A model generated the notes under the pieces. It was not told where the DNA came from. It saw only the letters and a program-made list of their open reading frames with translations, and did not search any database. Positions 25,966 to 38,195 of a stretch of DNA of 64,000 nucleotides are shown here, in pieces. A program made the translations under genes and the position numbers. Location of the stretch: positions 95,176-159,175 of the forward strand of contig MU266365.1 in NCBI GenBank assembly GCA_021014945.1. Direction: 5' to 3'. The DNA is from Leucogyrophana mollusca. Lineage: Eukaryota; Basidiomycota; Agaricomycetes; Boletales. Positions within the stretch are counted from its first letter, which is position 1. The number at the start of each line of letters is the position of its first letter.

Positions 25966-27758
25966 CTACTGGGGCCGAGTCGATAGACGAAAAAAACGAG
26001 GACAAACTCGTGGTCCTCGAGACCGCAGGGAGGGCGCTTTGTTGGTGTAATACGGCAGGCAACTAATACGAAAGAGTCTGGAGTCAATGATATGCGCAAC
26101 GTGCACGTGAACGAATGAGCCCACATCCAGTAGAGAATCATCATCGTTAATATCATCGGGTGCACGTTGTTCAGGAAGGCGCTTAGGAGCAGTCGCCTCT
26201 GCCGGCTTGTTGTACATATTCCCTGATTAAAAGCGTTTCCGTGAAGACCGACAGCGAAAAAGAACGAAAGGACTTACAAATGCGTGCTTCGCCATCCATA
26301 CCTCCTGTTGCCAGTAGTGTCCCTGTGGGGCTCGCATCAACCGAGTTTACTGTGAAGCTGGATCAGCCTCTCAATCGACGCAGCTTACTTGCAGCTCACT
26401 GAAAGCCGTGTGACCTTGCAGCTCACACTGCAGAGTTCCATCCTGCGAATTCCACAGCCGAGCGTTGCCATCGGTGCCACCCGACATGACCCACCGTTTG
26501 TCAGACGATACGGCGACAGAAAAAACGTAATCCTAGCCACAGGAAAGCTTCGGTAAGACACTTAAACACGTATCGGTTGAATACACACCATCTGGCCAAC
26601 GAAGGACATCGTGCATTGACTTGCTTGAGGCTCCTTGGATTGCGCCACACCTTTCGACAATAAGCTGCGTACGTCCCAATGCTTCAATGTTTTGTCCAAA
26701 CTTCCAGTTATAAGTCCGGTCCCATCAGTGGTGAAGGTTACGCTAGATACGCTCTCTCGATGTCCCTTAAGGCACTCAAGCAGCGAGCCCGAGGCGACAT
26801 CCCATATGCGTACATCGCGATCCGTGGTGCCAGCTGCCACAAACTCGCCATTGGGTGATATAACGACACTGTTCACGCCTGCTTCGGTTCCGGAATGGTG
26901 AGTGGCAAGTATTTTCGACGAGCCGTCGGAAGTATCCCAGATACGAACTGTGTTGTCGGATGATCCCGAGACTATGAGCCGTCCGTCGTGAGAAAAGGTA
27001 AGAGAGGTGATTTCGTCCTGGTGCCCGTCAAAGATGATCACGACGCGCTTCTCCATAATGTTCCAAAACTTGAAAACAACGATCAATCATTGACAGATAA
27101 ACATTCCAATTGATCATGGACCATACCCTAATACGCTTGTCTTGAGCGCCGGTAGCCAGATGATGACCATCCGGACTAAAGCATACACTTTGAACGTACA
27201 TATCGCCTGACTGTTGGGCGGTGTCGTGAGCAAGTATGCTGATAAGCGTAGGGAATCAGAGGCATGTTCCCGAAAAGATATGACAGGTATAATGCGACCC
27301 ACCAGGTCTTGGCGCCCGTCTTCGTATCATATATGTGTGCACTTCGGTTACATCCCGTCGCAAGGAATTTTCCATCCGCGGAGAATCGTACAGAACAGAC
27401 ATTACTGCCAGTGGTAGAGATTTAGCTGTGTCGTTTATTACCCATGGACACTCACCCGGCGCCGCTCTCGCGTGGAAGAGTGCGCTCCAGCGTCACATCG
27501 AGCAGACGTTTCACTTTGGGGTTGAACACCACACCGCGACTTCTCCCTTTCGTAGGAGGTGAGGCAGTATACTGAGAGTAAAGTTGTGATACCTACCACC
27601 TTGGAGCATCCCGCGGGCGTCGTGATGGGTGCGTCTGGACATCAAGCGGAGGAATGCGGTAGAACAGATAAGAGTTAGCAGAACTGGTACATATAGCATG
27701 AGAACATGAGGTACCCTGCCTTCAGGAACTGAGAAGGCAAGTCCACCGCAGAGGGATG
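25966..27758 (-). CDS. Tup1-like WD40 transcriptional co-repressor, N-terminus not found
   Basis: Tup1 proteins form the Ssn6-Tup1 repressor recruited by DNA-binding factors. The first joinable exon (27715-27758, after a TATAG acceptor) gives [15 protein letters not shown]. Then come [153 protein letters not shown] and [14 protein letters not shown]: a seven-bladed WD40 propeller. The C-terminal exon extends the last blade with an acidic piece ([12 protein letters not shown]). The glutamine/proline-rich N-terminal tetramerisation and Ssn6-binding segment was not found in the 1.1 kb upstream. So this is either a truncated paralog or a gene whose first exons I cannot see. Confidence 0.85.
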
Positions 27759-28857
27759 CTATACATAGCCACGAGACACCTACATGGACTCATATTTGGC
27801 CATCGCTGATCCAGCACAGCTCAAGCGTCTGAGTGTTGCCGCCCCATGTGATCTTGACGGCAGTCTCAAGAGAAGATACTTCTGAGCTTCAACGCACCAG
27901 ACTGCAACAAATTGTGCCCGATGGTGAAATCTAAGGCCAATGCTAAGGAGCAATATTGAGGTGAGCAAGTGTTGCATAGAGATCGAAAATTAATGTCAGG
28001 CCCATGAAATAGACGCCATATAATTCCATGCTTCCATGCACACATGGCTGTCCCGAGCCATTGAAGGTTATATTAGCGGCCTGTGGTAGCAAGATAAGAA
28101 AGGGCGATGATGTTCTGATCCACTCCCGACGAACCGGTAGTGGCAAATGAAATTGCTCTATGCTGGGCAGTGGGTACGTTCATGCGGAACGTCTCGCGCA
28201 AGTAGTAGCCGCAAACGCTCATGGAAATATTGCGATCTCATCGGCATCAAGTAGAAGGACGAGAGCCCAATGGACATCGAATCCGAGTACCGCTAAAAAC
28301 GCCAAATTGTTGGTGCTTATCGTACCGGTCTTATCCGCAAGCTTGGTTCCGCTTGACCGCGTCTCCGAGGCGAAGCGATGAGCCCATGTCACTGAGGATT
28401 GTTCTTGTCGATCAAATATGCTCGTCCGAGTTTGAGGGGGCGGGAAGGGCACCAAGTGGCGGGGCGTGGTCTATTTGGTTGTGGCAGTGTTCGGGCGGCG
28501 AGCGCTCCAACTTTCGATTTGTTGAACCAATGCTGAACCAACCCGGCTCGTAGCAGTACGGTGTGCCCCGACCCCTGCCCTGATGCATTGAAGGTCCGGG
28601 CCGTCTGAGAAAAGAAAGCAATATATGAAAGTCACTTCCACTAATCAGTTATCCCCGACGCAAACAGAGTCTGCGGCCATGCGTAAGTTGCACGCACTCA
28701 CTGGTGTCCTTCGGGTACAAAAGCACGTCATTTTGGACCTGCAATACCTCAAGCTCTTCGATCGAATTCTCACCCCCATCGACGCTTCCAGGTTTATTAC
28801 AGGTCATCAGTGACCCTCGTTACATATATAGGTAATAAAGCTCTATTGGTACCCACA
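27759..28857. other. No intact gene; degenerate membrane-protein-like frames
   Basis: Between the Tup1-like and F-box genes. Minus-strand frames at 27943-28146 (YGVYFMGLTLIFDLYATL) and 28219-28455 (NNLAFLAVLGFDVHWALVL) contain hydrophobic stretches but cannot be joined to a known family. They could be remnants of a membrane protein gene, or missed 5' exons of the Tup1-like gene may lie here. Confidence 0.35.
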
Positions 28858-30444
28858 TCACCAATACCGCCCTGCTATCACCCCGTCGTCCCAATCACTA
28901 TCATCCGAATCTTCGCAGTTCGAATTTTCGAAGTCTGAACCTTCGTAGTCCGAATCCATGTACTCGGAAGGGAGGTCTCCTGCAGGCGCGAGCTGCCACG
29001 TGAACGTAGATATGCGGGCTTGGAACCACCTTTGGTCTTCCACGGACAATTGAGGTCCTCCGAATACGGTGAGACACTGGAGAGGGTTTTCTTCGCGCTC
29101 GGAAGCCCCCCCTTGCATGCCAGCGCATTCTCCTGACTTAGGTCCACACTCCAGGACCCCATACCCCAGAGCCTCACCATCCAAGAACCGCTTCTCCACG
29201 AACTGCTTCAGTCCCTCAACAGATACACCTCCGCAATTAGAGATCCGCAAAGTATGAAATTTACGGCACCAACCACCTGCCAAGTCCAAGAGGACCTGGT
29301 CGTCGAATAGGGGACAACTGTCGATGGACAATTCCCAGCCTTCCCAGCTTGCCAAAGATTGGTGCAGATCGGAGGTGACATCATAGAGAGCAAGGCGATC
29401 CCCATAAAGTCTCTGGGACAGGTCACAGCGCTTTATGACAAGCGATTCGAACCAGCGTGCTGCCGTGGCCATCCTCATTGATTCCTCCGCGAGACCTTCT
29501 AAAACCAAGTTTTCGGTCCGGCAGCTGATAGGCAAGGCTTGCAATGTATTGGTATCGCTAAACTCAACGTCCTTGAGCACAAGCGTGGCGAGATTCGGCA
29601 GCAACCCGCCGATAGTAGCGAGATCGTTGATTGAGATGCGACCGCGGGGGCCATGCTCATTCATATCTTTGCTTGGCAAGCCACAAGCGATCGTGAGCTT
29701 GTGTAATGAATCCTTCATTGTCCTAAACCACCTGTAGTCATCGACACACCCCTCACGAAAGTTTATGCCGTCGAGGTGTACCTTTACGAGCAAAGGGCTC
29801 GAGAAGTCCCATCCGGATCCTTTGTGCTCCGTTGGCAATTTCTCATTATCGGTGGTTTGACACTGAAGCTTGAGTAGGCGCAGATGTGGGGCCGTGCCGC
29901 GGAAGTGACGGTGTAGTGATGGTAGGGAGGATAGCAAGGTGACACAGATACGAATGGTTCGGCAACGGCAGATGTGAGGAGCGAGGATCTGCATGAAGGC
30001 TTCCACTTGGGAGCGCTCGTGTGGCGGTGGTCTATTTCTCTCGGGCGCGCTGATGATGCACACGTCAAGTGGGTAGTCGCCAGTCCGCTGGAGATATGAC
30101 TGGAGATCGGATGTGGTTGATTTACCGATGACGATCACAAACCGAGTCCAGAAGGTGGGCTCTAGATCCGTTACATCGCGCCAAAAGGAACAAACGGATG
30201 CGATTGAATGAGGAAAGAAGGACGGGGACAAGGGATCTGCGTGGATCCACCTTGCATTGGAAACCTCAGACGAGTCAGTCATGTCTAGATCTGCGGGGCG
30301 CGTGCGGCACAGCAGGTATACGAACTTGAATATCTTCAAAAGGAGCTCGGGGGGCAAAGAGCACGGTGTCGTGGGCGGTGTCCCGCGTACAGGCAGGCTA
30401 GTAGATGACGGCATTGGGCTGATTCGTGTTTCTGCTGGGTGCAC
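28858..30444 (-). CDS. F-box protein with leucine-rich-repeat-like region
   Basis: Predicted substrate adaptor of an SCF ubiquitin ligase. Single exon, 528 aa; the start could be M1 or M11 (MPSSTSLPVRG). The F-box spans about residues 27-97: CSLPPELLLKIFKFVYLL, then after an insertion SIASVCSFWRDVTDLEPTFW. This Leu-Pro...Cys-x-x-W layout with a long insert is the form common in basidiomycete F-box proteins. The middle has irregular leucine-rich repeats (LRLLKLQC, LATLVLKDVEF, ENLVLEGL, ESLVIKRCDLS, HTLRISNCGGVS). The C-terminus is very acidic (Asp/Ser/Glu). The substrate is unknown. Mushroom fungi carry hundreds of such genes. Divergent from the 1530-aa gene. Confidence 0.85.
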   Translation of the reverse strand: MHPAETRISPMPSSTSLPVRGTPPTTPCSLPPELLLKIFKFVYLLCRTRPADLDMTDSSEVSNARWIHADPLSPSFFPHSIASVCSFWRDVTDLEPTFWTRFVIVIGKSTTSDLQSYLQRTGDYPLDVCIISAPERNRPPPHERSQVEAFMQILAPHICRCRTIRICVTLLSSLPSLHRHFRGTAPHLRLLKLQCQTTDNEKLPTEHKGSGWDFSSPLLVKVHLDGINFREGCVDDYRWFRTMKDSLHKLTIACGLPSKDMNEHGPRGRISINDLATIGGLLPNLATLVLKDVEFSDTNTLQALPISCRTENLVLEGLAEESMRMATAARWFESLVIKRCDLSQRLYGDRLALYDVTSDLHQSLASWEGWELSIDSCPLFDDQVLLDLAGGWCRKFHTLRISNCGGVSVEGLKQFVEKRFLDGEALGYGVLECGPKSGECAGMQGGASEREENPLQCLTVFGGPQLSVEDQRWFQARISTFTWQLAPAGDLPSEYMDSDYEGSDFENSNCEDSDDSDWDDGVIAGRYW

Positions 30445-31937
30445 ACGTCAGTTAACATCAACATGTCTACTGGAGAAAGCGAACACACACCCTCAGTTTC
30501 GTGTCCGGGCACTGATGGGGGTGTTTGAAACTTAGTCGATTTGAGGACTTTTACAGACCTCGGGGGGCACAGGCCTTCGTTGCCAATGACTCGCCCGGTT
30601 CCGGACTCGGACGACAATGCCGTGTCACTGTAGGCCCTTGTTGTGTAGGTCCCCGTCGGACTGGCGGCCTCGGTGAACAGCACCCGACGCCCACAATCAA
30701 TCGCGGGTGGGCCACCGGCAGCTGCTAAGTCGTGCGATTCGACCGAATGGGGGGTATCACATCGACGCGAAGGTGAAACTGGTACAGCAACTGCGGGGAG
30801 TGGTTATCTGATTTCAGGAATTAAAATTCCAGGGAGCTCACCTTTATTCCTGCATGTATCTTAAAATTAGATTTGCGTTTGTCTTGAACGCAGATCGAGT
30901 AACTCATACTATCATTGGATCCGTAATGCAAAATGGACATGAAGTGCAAAACGACTTTCCTCACCTCGTCTTCAACTAAATCTTGCGCATAAAAATTGGA
31001 TCTCATCGAGAGAGTACTATTCCATAGAACTGCCAACTTGAATTAGCAAAAATACTGATGTAGAACATTTGCGAGCTCGAAAAGTGGTTGAGCAGTTCCA
31101 AAAAAGGTAGATTTGAGACCGTGATTGGCAGATCTAATCAGATCCTCAAGCCCTTTCCTCCCAGAAAATTCGAGCCAGTACCTCACAGTATCCCTCCACC
31201 TGCCGCTTAATTTTGCGAGGTGAGGAAGGGCAGCGTTGTTGTGCTATTCACGATTTCTTGTGCGAGAGTGACAGACTGACTTAAAGAGGAAATCACGCCC
31301 CCTGCCAAATCGTCCGCGGTAACTCCCAGCGCCTGCCATCTACGCTGTGACCCCGCGTGACAAAGTTTTGCATTACCCTTCCGTTTTGCAAACTTTCTGT
31401 TGCAGCTCTGCCGCAGAGCTCAACTCTCTACAAAAAAATGTAAATAGTACATGCTCGTGTAGCTAGGACATTAGTACACCAGGACGTCAAATGCCGGAGC
31501 GACAAAACTTCGTGGCCGTTGAGTTATTCAAGATTTCGCAAAAGTTTTGCACTACTGATCCAATGATAGTAGGCGTTGCCTGTTGCTTACACCCGGTGGC
31601 AATGGAAGTTCAAGTTATCACTGCGTGGCGGTGTACATAGTACGCGTCGGGAACTGCCGAGGGCAGTATAATTGCTGCAGTCTGACTTTAGTTTTACGTC
31701 CAAAGGACTTTGTCTCGGACAGCCACGAGCACTGGTCAGAATTCCCCCTTGTCTGTGGGCTCTTACAGTCACAGAATCACCGAATTCGCGCGCGTTTTGT
31801 AGCTGGCGTTCAACCAACTTCCCAAGTAATTATTATACTTTTGTTTTTGAAACGTCGGCTCTTTCTGATCCCCTGACCAATTTTAGTCGCTATCACAGAT
31901 ATTATCAATATCAAAGAAGCTGTGCTTTTGTTTTGAC
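30445..31937. other. Divergent AT-rich intergenic region
   Basis: 1.5 kb between the F-box gene (minus) and the coiled-coil gene (plus). Contains two similar short stretches, AAAGTTTTGCATTAC at 31363-31377 and AAAGTTTTGCACTAC at 31541-31555. No gene seen. Confidence 0.5.
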
Positions 31938-34900
31938 ATGCCTGAGTCACTTTTTGGTCGCCCGTCCCAACATCTTCTTTCTTCTCTCCCACAATCTGCG
32001 TTCGCAAGCACTTCCCAGATGAGCAGCAGTCCGCCAGCCCCTGTTCCGTCGCAACCTCCTAGCTTCGCTGCCTTTCAATTCCAGAAGATAGGAAAGCAAC
32101 CTGACCTTCTGAATCGTATATCTGAGCCAGATTCGAACCGGGCGGGGTATCGTTCACCGTCACCGGAATCTTCTGCGATGTCCCCCCTAGCTATAGTGTC
32201 GAGCATTCCACAAGGACCACCGTCGCGACCCACGCTTTACCAGGCTTTGGGTGGAGAAATCTCTCATCCGTCACACAGTCTCGAACAGGTCTCCCGCCTG
32301 GCTGAAGCACAGGCTAGCGTCCACGCACCCGCCCATGCCCCATCCGCGCATGCCTCTGCTTCACACGACGCTGGCTCCGCGGACGACGCGTCGTTGAACA
32401 ATGTGGAGCAAGCAAGCCTTCGAGTGGACCGCTCGCGGTACATAAAGGGTCAAGGCTCAGCGCAACACCCAGATCTTATCCCACCTATCGCATTTTTGGC
32501 ACAAGCGTCGGAATCGGATGTGGCTTCAGCTCCCCCCAAGCTTCGACGTCCTCAGGCACCGCAGGTCCAATCCCTACAAATCACAGCCAGTGTGCTATCG
32601 TCGAATGCGACAAATGGGGACCTTCCCGAACTTGGATATCCCTCACCTGTGCCCAATATGAACGATTCCGCGGCACCGTCCCCAACTCAACCTGCTTTGA
32701 GAATCACGCCCGCCCCCGGCTCTCTCTCGCTCACCACGTCTGCCACATCTAATTCTGCACCATCGGGTTCTTTGTCCCAAATCGGTACCCCTATGATGTC
32801 AAACAGTCCGCCGCCTGCTCCCTCCCCTGTTGGATCGGCACAAGGTCATACAAGCATGACCTCAGATATCGAGATGGCTGCGCCAGACAATTTGTCTGCC
32901 ACTCTGGATTCCCTGGCCCCTTTACAGGCCCAGCTTGAAATAACTCGTCATGCTTTGCAATCTCTCGCTCCACCGCCACTGTCTTCCAGGTCCCCTTCGC
33001 CCGTCCCAGTGTCATCTCGCGCCCATATTTCTCAGTCGCTCATCCTTGAACTTGATCGAATGGCGGGCACCGAGAGCGAATATCACGATCAGCTCGAAGA
33101 ATCAGTCTTTCTTCGCAACCCATACGAACCAGCCGCTTCTGATCCCATTCATGACGGTGTGCAGCCAGAGAATCCCCTCGCCGTGACCATCTCAACGCCT
33201 CCTACTGCTCCGTCACAAACTGTAGCCGTCTCACGTGCTCTGTACACTCATAGCGCCACACTTCTGCATACTGCGCAGACCCTTCACAATGCGGCAAAGG
33301 CTGCCGTCAGGGTGCAGGTGGACGCGGAGCGGTTGGCGGCCGAACAGAAGAGGGTTTCTGAGGAGGGAAGGCGTGCTCTCGAGGAAGAACGCCAAGCGTT
33401 TGAAGTGGAGCGCAGGGCTCGGCAGCAGGAGTTACATCAGAGAATTCAGGAGCTGCTGGGCTATCAGGAGCGGCTTCGCGCAAAAGAAGAAGAACTTCGC
33501 TTGCAGGAGGAGGAGCGACGTAGCCTCGACAGCAAACGTCGGGCGAAGGAGGAGGAAGGCCGTGCCCAGAACGAATTGCGACGTCAGCAGCTGATGAGCG
33601 AGCTGGATGCTGCGAGTACGATCGTCGAAGAGATCAAAGCCGAGCGAGAACGAATGCGAGCATGTGCTCAGGCGGAGCCTAGCGATGTCATGCATCGACA
33701 GGACTGGGTAGAAGCACAAGAAGAAGAAGGGATGAACGATGAGGAGAAAAAGGAGATCAAAAATATGCAGGATCTGCGTGGGTGCGTGGAACGGCTGCGC
33801 AGGATGCATTGGCAGAAGGTCCAACAGATTGACGAGAGCGACCGCACGCTTCGGCGTCTCAAGGAGGAGAGGCTTCGGGCGGCTGAGGCGGAGAGAGAGC
33901 GTGTTCGCGCGGCTGAGGAGGAGCGTAGGAAGGCGGTTATACAAGAAGAACGTCGTCGTAGGGCCGCGGCTGAAGCACAGCGGAAGGCTGCTGCCGAGGA
34001 AGAGGAGCGTCGGAAAGCGGCTTTGGAAGAGGAACGCCAGCGAACACTTGCCGCCGAAGCAGAGAAAAGGCGCAAAGAAGCCGAAGAGGAGGCCGAGCAA
34101 GCCCGCAGGAATAATCAAGCGGAACTCCTTGCCAAGCAGCAAGCTCATGCAGAGGCTCAGGCGCAGGCCTCCCAGGAGGCCGAATGTGCCGCAGAACTCC
34201 AGCGGTATTTGCTAGAGCAGCAGCAGCGTCGACAGCAAGAGGAATTTGAACAGCGACGGGCGGAGGTGACAGCAGCTCGGGACCAGGCGCGAGCACAAGA
34301 TGGGGCTCGGATACGTGCAGAGAGGGACCGTGGCCTGATATCGCGAGTAGAGGGTGCGACCGGGTTTGCAGGATATGAGGGTACGCTTATGCATGTCGAC
34401 CTTCCTTCGCACCCAGGAATCTCTCCACCTACATCTCACTCACCTGATGACGCTGGAGCAGTACACGCGCCGAAGACGACGCACTCCCCAGGGCGAACTA
34501 AGCCCGTCTCGGGGGGCGTTAGGTTGTCATTACCTCGTTCCGCAGAAGCGACCGGTTCACCTAAGTCAGCTAGCACCCGTCCTCGCCCCACCACCTCCTC
34601 ATCACCCGATACGGCGAACATAGCTTCATCCAAATACGGCGGCATAAAAGGCCCTTCATTTGTCACTGCTGCGACGGAGGCTGGGCGGCAGGTCGCTACC
34701 GATACGCCGCTTTGTTCGATTGCTCTTGCTTCCGAACTGAACCAACGTCAAGTTTCCGGGTCGTCTTTAACACCCTCAACAGTTTCTTCATTGTCAATTT
34801 CGAGACCACACGCTCCTCCCAAAAATCCAAAGTCTCAGACAGTTCTTGATGTGGCGTCTACCAGTCAAGAGCTTGATATCGGGCCTCGTGCAGGAGTTTC

Positions 34901-36579
34901 ACCCGCCCAGAAAAATGCTAACCTTCGCCACCTGCGAAGGACTCGATCGCGTATTGAAGAGAGCGGAAGTGGTGATCGCAGTGTCAGAAGCGAAGACGGT
35001 GATGACGGAATCGTTAAGAGAGAAGAGACCGAAGTCGGGATGGCGCAGGGGGCGACTCAGCCGGGATCCCAAGTTCACGAGGAAAAAGTACAGATTCCGC
35101 CAACGCAGACCACCACTGGCCGGGGAAGCAGTACCACAGAACGGCCAAGCACCATTCCTTCGGAGACCACAGCAGCACCAGCGGCCACTCCCGTTATTGC
35201 ACCCCCGAGACCCAAGGTCACCTCAAAGAAAGTGCTGACGTCTGTCCCTCAATCGAGCTCGGATCCCAGGCCGCCAGCCGAAGAAGCCTCGTCGAGTAAC
35301 AGTAAAATGACTGCATCGCAACTGCCAGAACAGGTCCACAGGGAAAGTTGGGTCATGGACGCGTCTGCTGCGGAGGATGCGGAATGGAAAGCAGAATCGC
35401 CCCCTCCTGGTGAAATAGAGCGATGGAGAGTTACCTCTCCCCGCGAGTCTACCGGCGGTCTTTCGTCCTCGGACCCTCACGATCTTGCTCACGAAAAGGA
35501 TCGAGCCTCTAATTATCGTGCTGCACCTAATCATCGTGCTGCATCTGGACAAAGTGCGGCCAGAGACGCTTCTCTAGAGGCTACCAGTAGAAGGAACGCA
35601 TCTCGCAGCCCAGACGTCGATAATAGCACCTATAACAGCTCCACCAGATATCTCCGAGGAGGACGAGGGGGGTCAAGGGGACGACGACAATCGGATCATT
35701 ATTCTCCCCCCGCCAGATCTCCGCAATCGCAATCGCCGACCTTGTCGCACCATAACGCTCGTGACCACTGGAGTCCTCCGCAAGGCGCTTCTGGGATACG
35801 TGTTGTTTCGCCCGTGGCAGGAAAGAAAAGAGCTTGGGAGGATGATGAATCCGAGGAACCCCACCAACCGCGCAGAGCAAGACCCGACACCTATACTAGA
35901 GACCGCAACCGTGATTCAAGAGATGCCCAGTACACTCGAGATGGCGCTCGTCCTTCGGATCACAGGAGCCGCGCAACGACGCCACAAAAACGCATTCGTT
36001 CTAATTCTCCTGACCGCCAAGAGTCTGTCTATGGCCGACGACCCGTGTCACCACCCCACCCAACTGGGCCTCGTACACCACCACTTTCCGCCCCCAACTT
36101 GCCTCGCGCCTATGTTGCTCAACGCGACCGTGTCGCCAAGAGACCTCCGCCACGCTACGAGAATAACTACCGACCTTCTTATGACAATGATTTAAATTTT
36201 GCGCACACCACCCGAGCGCAATACGCTCGCCCTCACACACGAGAAGTGCCACATCCCACTGAAGCTGGTGGCCCATCCGCCTCTGCCTATCTTGACGCTG
36301 GAAGCTCACGCACCGATTACCTTGCCAATCAAGAATATCACCCGCCACAGGAAGAAGCTACGTCGTCGCTCTTGCTACGCATGAGTGACACCCAAGGGCC
36401 GGTTCCAGTAGGGGTTTCAAATGTGTACTCTCTGGCGTAGCTGACCTTTCATACAGACACAGCCGTCCGTACGGGGAGGTCGCGGGCGTGGGCGTGGCCA
36501 TCCCCCGACCCGGCAATCGCGCTCCCTTGCGCTGAGGTTATCTGACGGGACATCTTTGCAAGACCGCCTTTCTTCATAG
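31938..36579 (+). CDS. Large coiled-coil protein with RGG/RS-rich C-terminus, hypothetical
   Basis: Unrecognised. Exon 1 is 31938-36407 and a second exon is 36457-36579, giving 1530 aa. The 49-nt intron (GTAGGG...TACAG with CTGAC branch) removes a stop and adds TQPSVRGGRGRGRG..., an RGG box. N-terminal ~450 residues are Ser/Pro/Ala-rich and disordered. Residues ~455-800 form a long charged helix (LAAEQKRVSEEGRRALEEER and similar Glu/Arg/Lys/Ala blocks), surely a coiled coil. It is then disordered again, with RGGRGGSRGRRQS, many SP/RSP sites and a KRAW motif (GKKRAWEDDESEE). RGG and RS segments suggest RNA binding or a nuclear body; this is inference. Its own RGG tracts would be substrates for the arginine methyltransferase family. 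Single-exon reading alone would end at 36440. Confidence 0.8.
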
Positions 36580-36907
36580 TAGATCTGGGCCAAGTGGTGA
36601 TTGTAGGTGGAACATCAGATGCATCTATGTCGCTTTTCCGGAGTTCCTTTCGTTCTGTTATGAATCCTTTCAACGATATTAGCTGCCCACCTCTGTTGAG
36701 TAGTAGCGTACCAATTGAAATATGATGTTCCCAGGATCTGACCTTTGTGCATCTGCCTTGCTTTCAACCCCACTTAGAGGGGTGGCTCTCGGGGCGTTGC
36801 CAGGTGTTGCCGCGCTGACGCTGTACACCTTTCTTGAAAGATCTAAGCACACCTCACGCACGTTACGCTTCGTTACCCTTCTCGCTTTCACATTTGGAGC
36901 CGCAAGG
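36580..36907. other. Short intergenic region
   Basis: 328 bp between two genes on the same strand. It carries the terminator of the first and the promoter of RVS161. Short minus-strand frames are not supported. Confidence 0.5.
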
Positions 36908-38195
36908 ATGAGCTGGACTGGGTAGGCTTTTACGGAACCTGCTCTGCTGGTGCTCACCGTTAGTCGTTCAGGTTCAAGAAGTCATTGAACCGGGCGGGAA
37001 CAACGGTGTGCATTCTCCCCCGAGTGTGTATTCCCTTGGGGTCCCAGCTGATGTCGGCCTTTTCTATCACTAGGTATTGCAGAAGACCGGCCAAATTGAG
37101 CGGACAGTGGACCGAGAATTCGCGGACGAGGAGTCAAAATACAGAGCGTATGCCTGAGTTCACTCGTCACTGACAATACTGATCTAACATCTTGCTAGAT
37201 TCGAGAAGGAATGTCAGGCCTTGCAAAAGGATAGCAAGAACTACAATGATTCAATGCGGGGTTAGTCCCTCATACATTCTTCCGTTTGGTTTTCACGGCA
37301 CTGAGATCATAGAGTAGCAATGACCGCAGCACAAGCGCGGCTAGCTGAGACCATTGAGACCTTCTACGGAGCAGCCGATAGGACATCTGACGGTGCGATG
37401 GCCGGCCATGCATTCAAGAGCGCTGTCGAGGATCTGGATGGAGGGATTCAACGAGAACTTGTGCGTCTTTCTCATTCTTCGCGAACCACGACGGCTGAAT
37501 TGTTGGAACGAAGGACGCACCATACCGTACAACGATAATGGAACCTCTCGGAAAGATGAATGCTTACTTTCCTGTCGTCAACGAGCACATATCCAAACGA
37601 AACAAGAAGGTTATTTCGGTTCTCGTATCAGCGAATAAAAGGCTGATTGGGTGATGCAGTTGCTTGACTATGACGCCGCCCGAAGTAAACTCCGGAAAGT
37701 GATTGAGAAGCCTAGTGAAGATCCAACGAAACTACCGAAGGTGCTTGCCATCCGTTTTAATGGCAACGAGAACTACTTATCACCTGCATTAGGCACAACA
37801 AGAGCACGATGATGCTAAGGAAGTTTTCGAGCTCCTAAATGAACAACTTATCACGGAACTTCCTCAACTCCTCGATCTGCGGGTCCCTTACTTTGATCCC
37901 AGCTTTGAAGCCATGATTCGTATGCAGTGTAAGTTTGCGGAAGAGGGATACGAGAAGATGAGTGCCGTTCAGAGGTGCGGACGCTCTTGTCCCAGGCCAG
38001 ACGGCGCAATATTGAGGAGACTTGCTTTTCAGATACTTCGCGGATAGCGTTAGAGACGATTACGCCGCTGGCCAGTTAGATGCCCAGGTAGGCCACGCGA
38101 TTCGTAACTCACTTGAAAATGCTGATGGGGACGGACTGTAGGTGGAAGGAGTGTTGCAAGAGATGAGAGAGTTATCGATATGTGGAGCCAACTAG
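36908..38195 (+). CDS. RVS161: BAR-domain protein Rvs161 (amphiphysin-like)
   Basis: N-BAR protein that binds and tubulates curved membrane during the scission step of endocytosis, as heterodimer with Rvs167. ATG at 36908 gives MSWTGFKKSLNRAGTTVLQK, the amphipathic start of the family. Next are TGQIERTVDREFADEESKYR, EKECQALQKDSKNYNDSMR, AMTAAQARLAETIETFYG, EDLDGGIQREL, APYRTTIMEPLGKMNAYF, YDAARSKLRKVIEKPSEDP, AQQEHDDAKEVFELLNEQL, ELPQLLDLRVPYFDPSFEAM and MRELSICGAN then TAG. About 265 aa, the usual size, with no SH3 domain, which separates it from Rvs167. Nine or so exons, each junction in frame. Convergent with the 1180-aa gene. Confidence 0.95.

Noticed and set aside
28219..28455. Minus-strand LADKTGTISTNN resembling the P-type ATPase phosphorylation motif DKTGT
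   Set aside because: No other ATPase motif (actuator TGE, hinge GDGxND) can be joined nearby; the rest of the frame does not resemble the family. Likely chance, or too decayed to claim.
31363..31555. Paired AAAGTTTTGCA(T/C)TAC segments and a GTTTGCAAAACGG on the minus strand near 31382, like the element ends
   Set aside because: The matches are 13-15 nt with no longer inverted ends or inner block, so a third element copy is not supported.
33432..34148. 238-aa minus-strand frame opposite the coiled-coil gene
   Set aside because: It is the shadow of the Glu/Arg-rich repeat; the apparent Leu/Pro/Phe-rich protein is the complement of biased codons.
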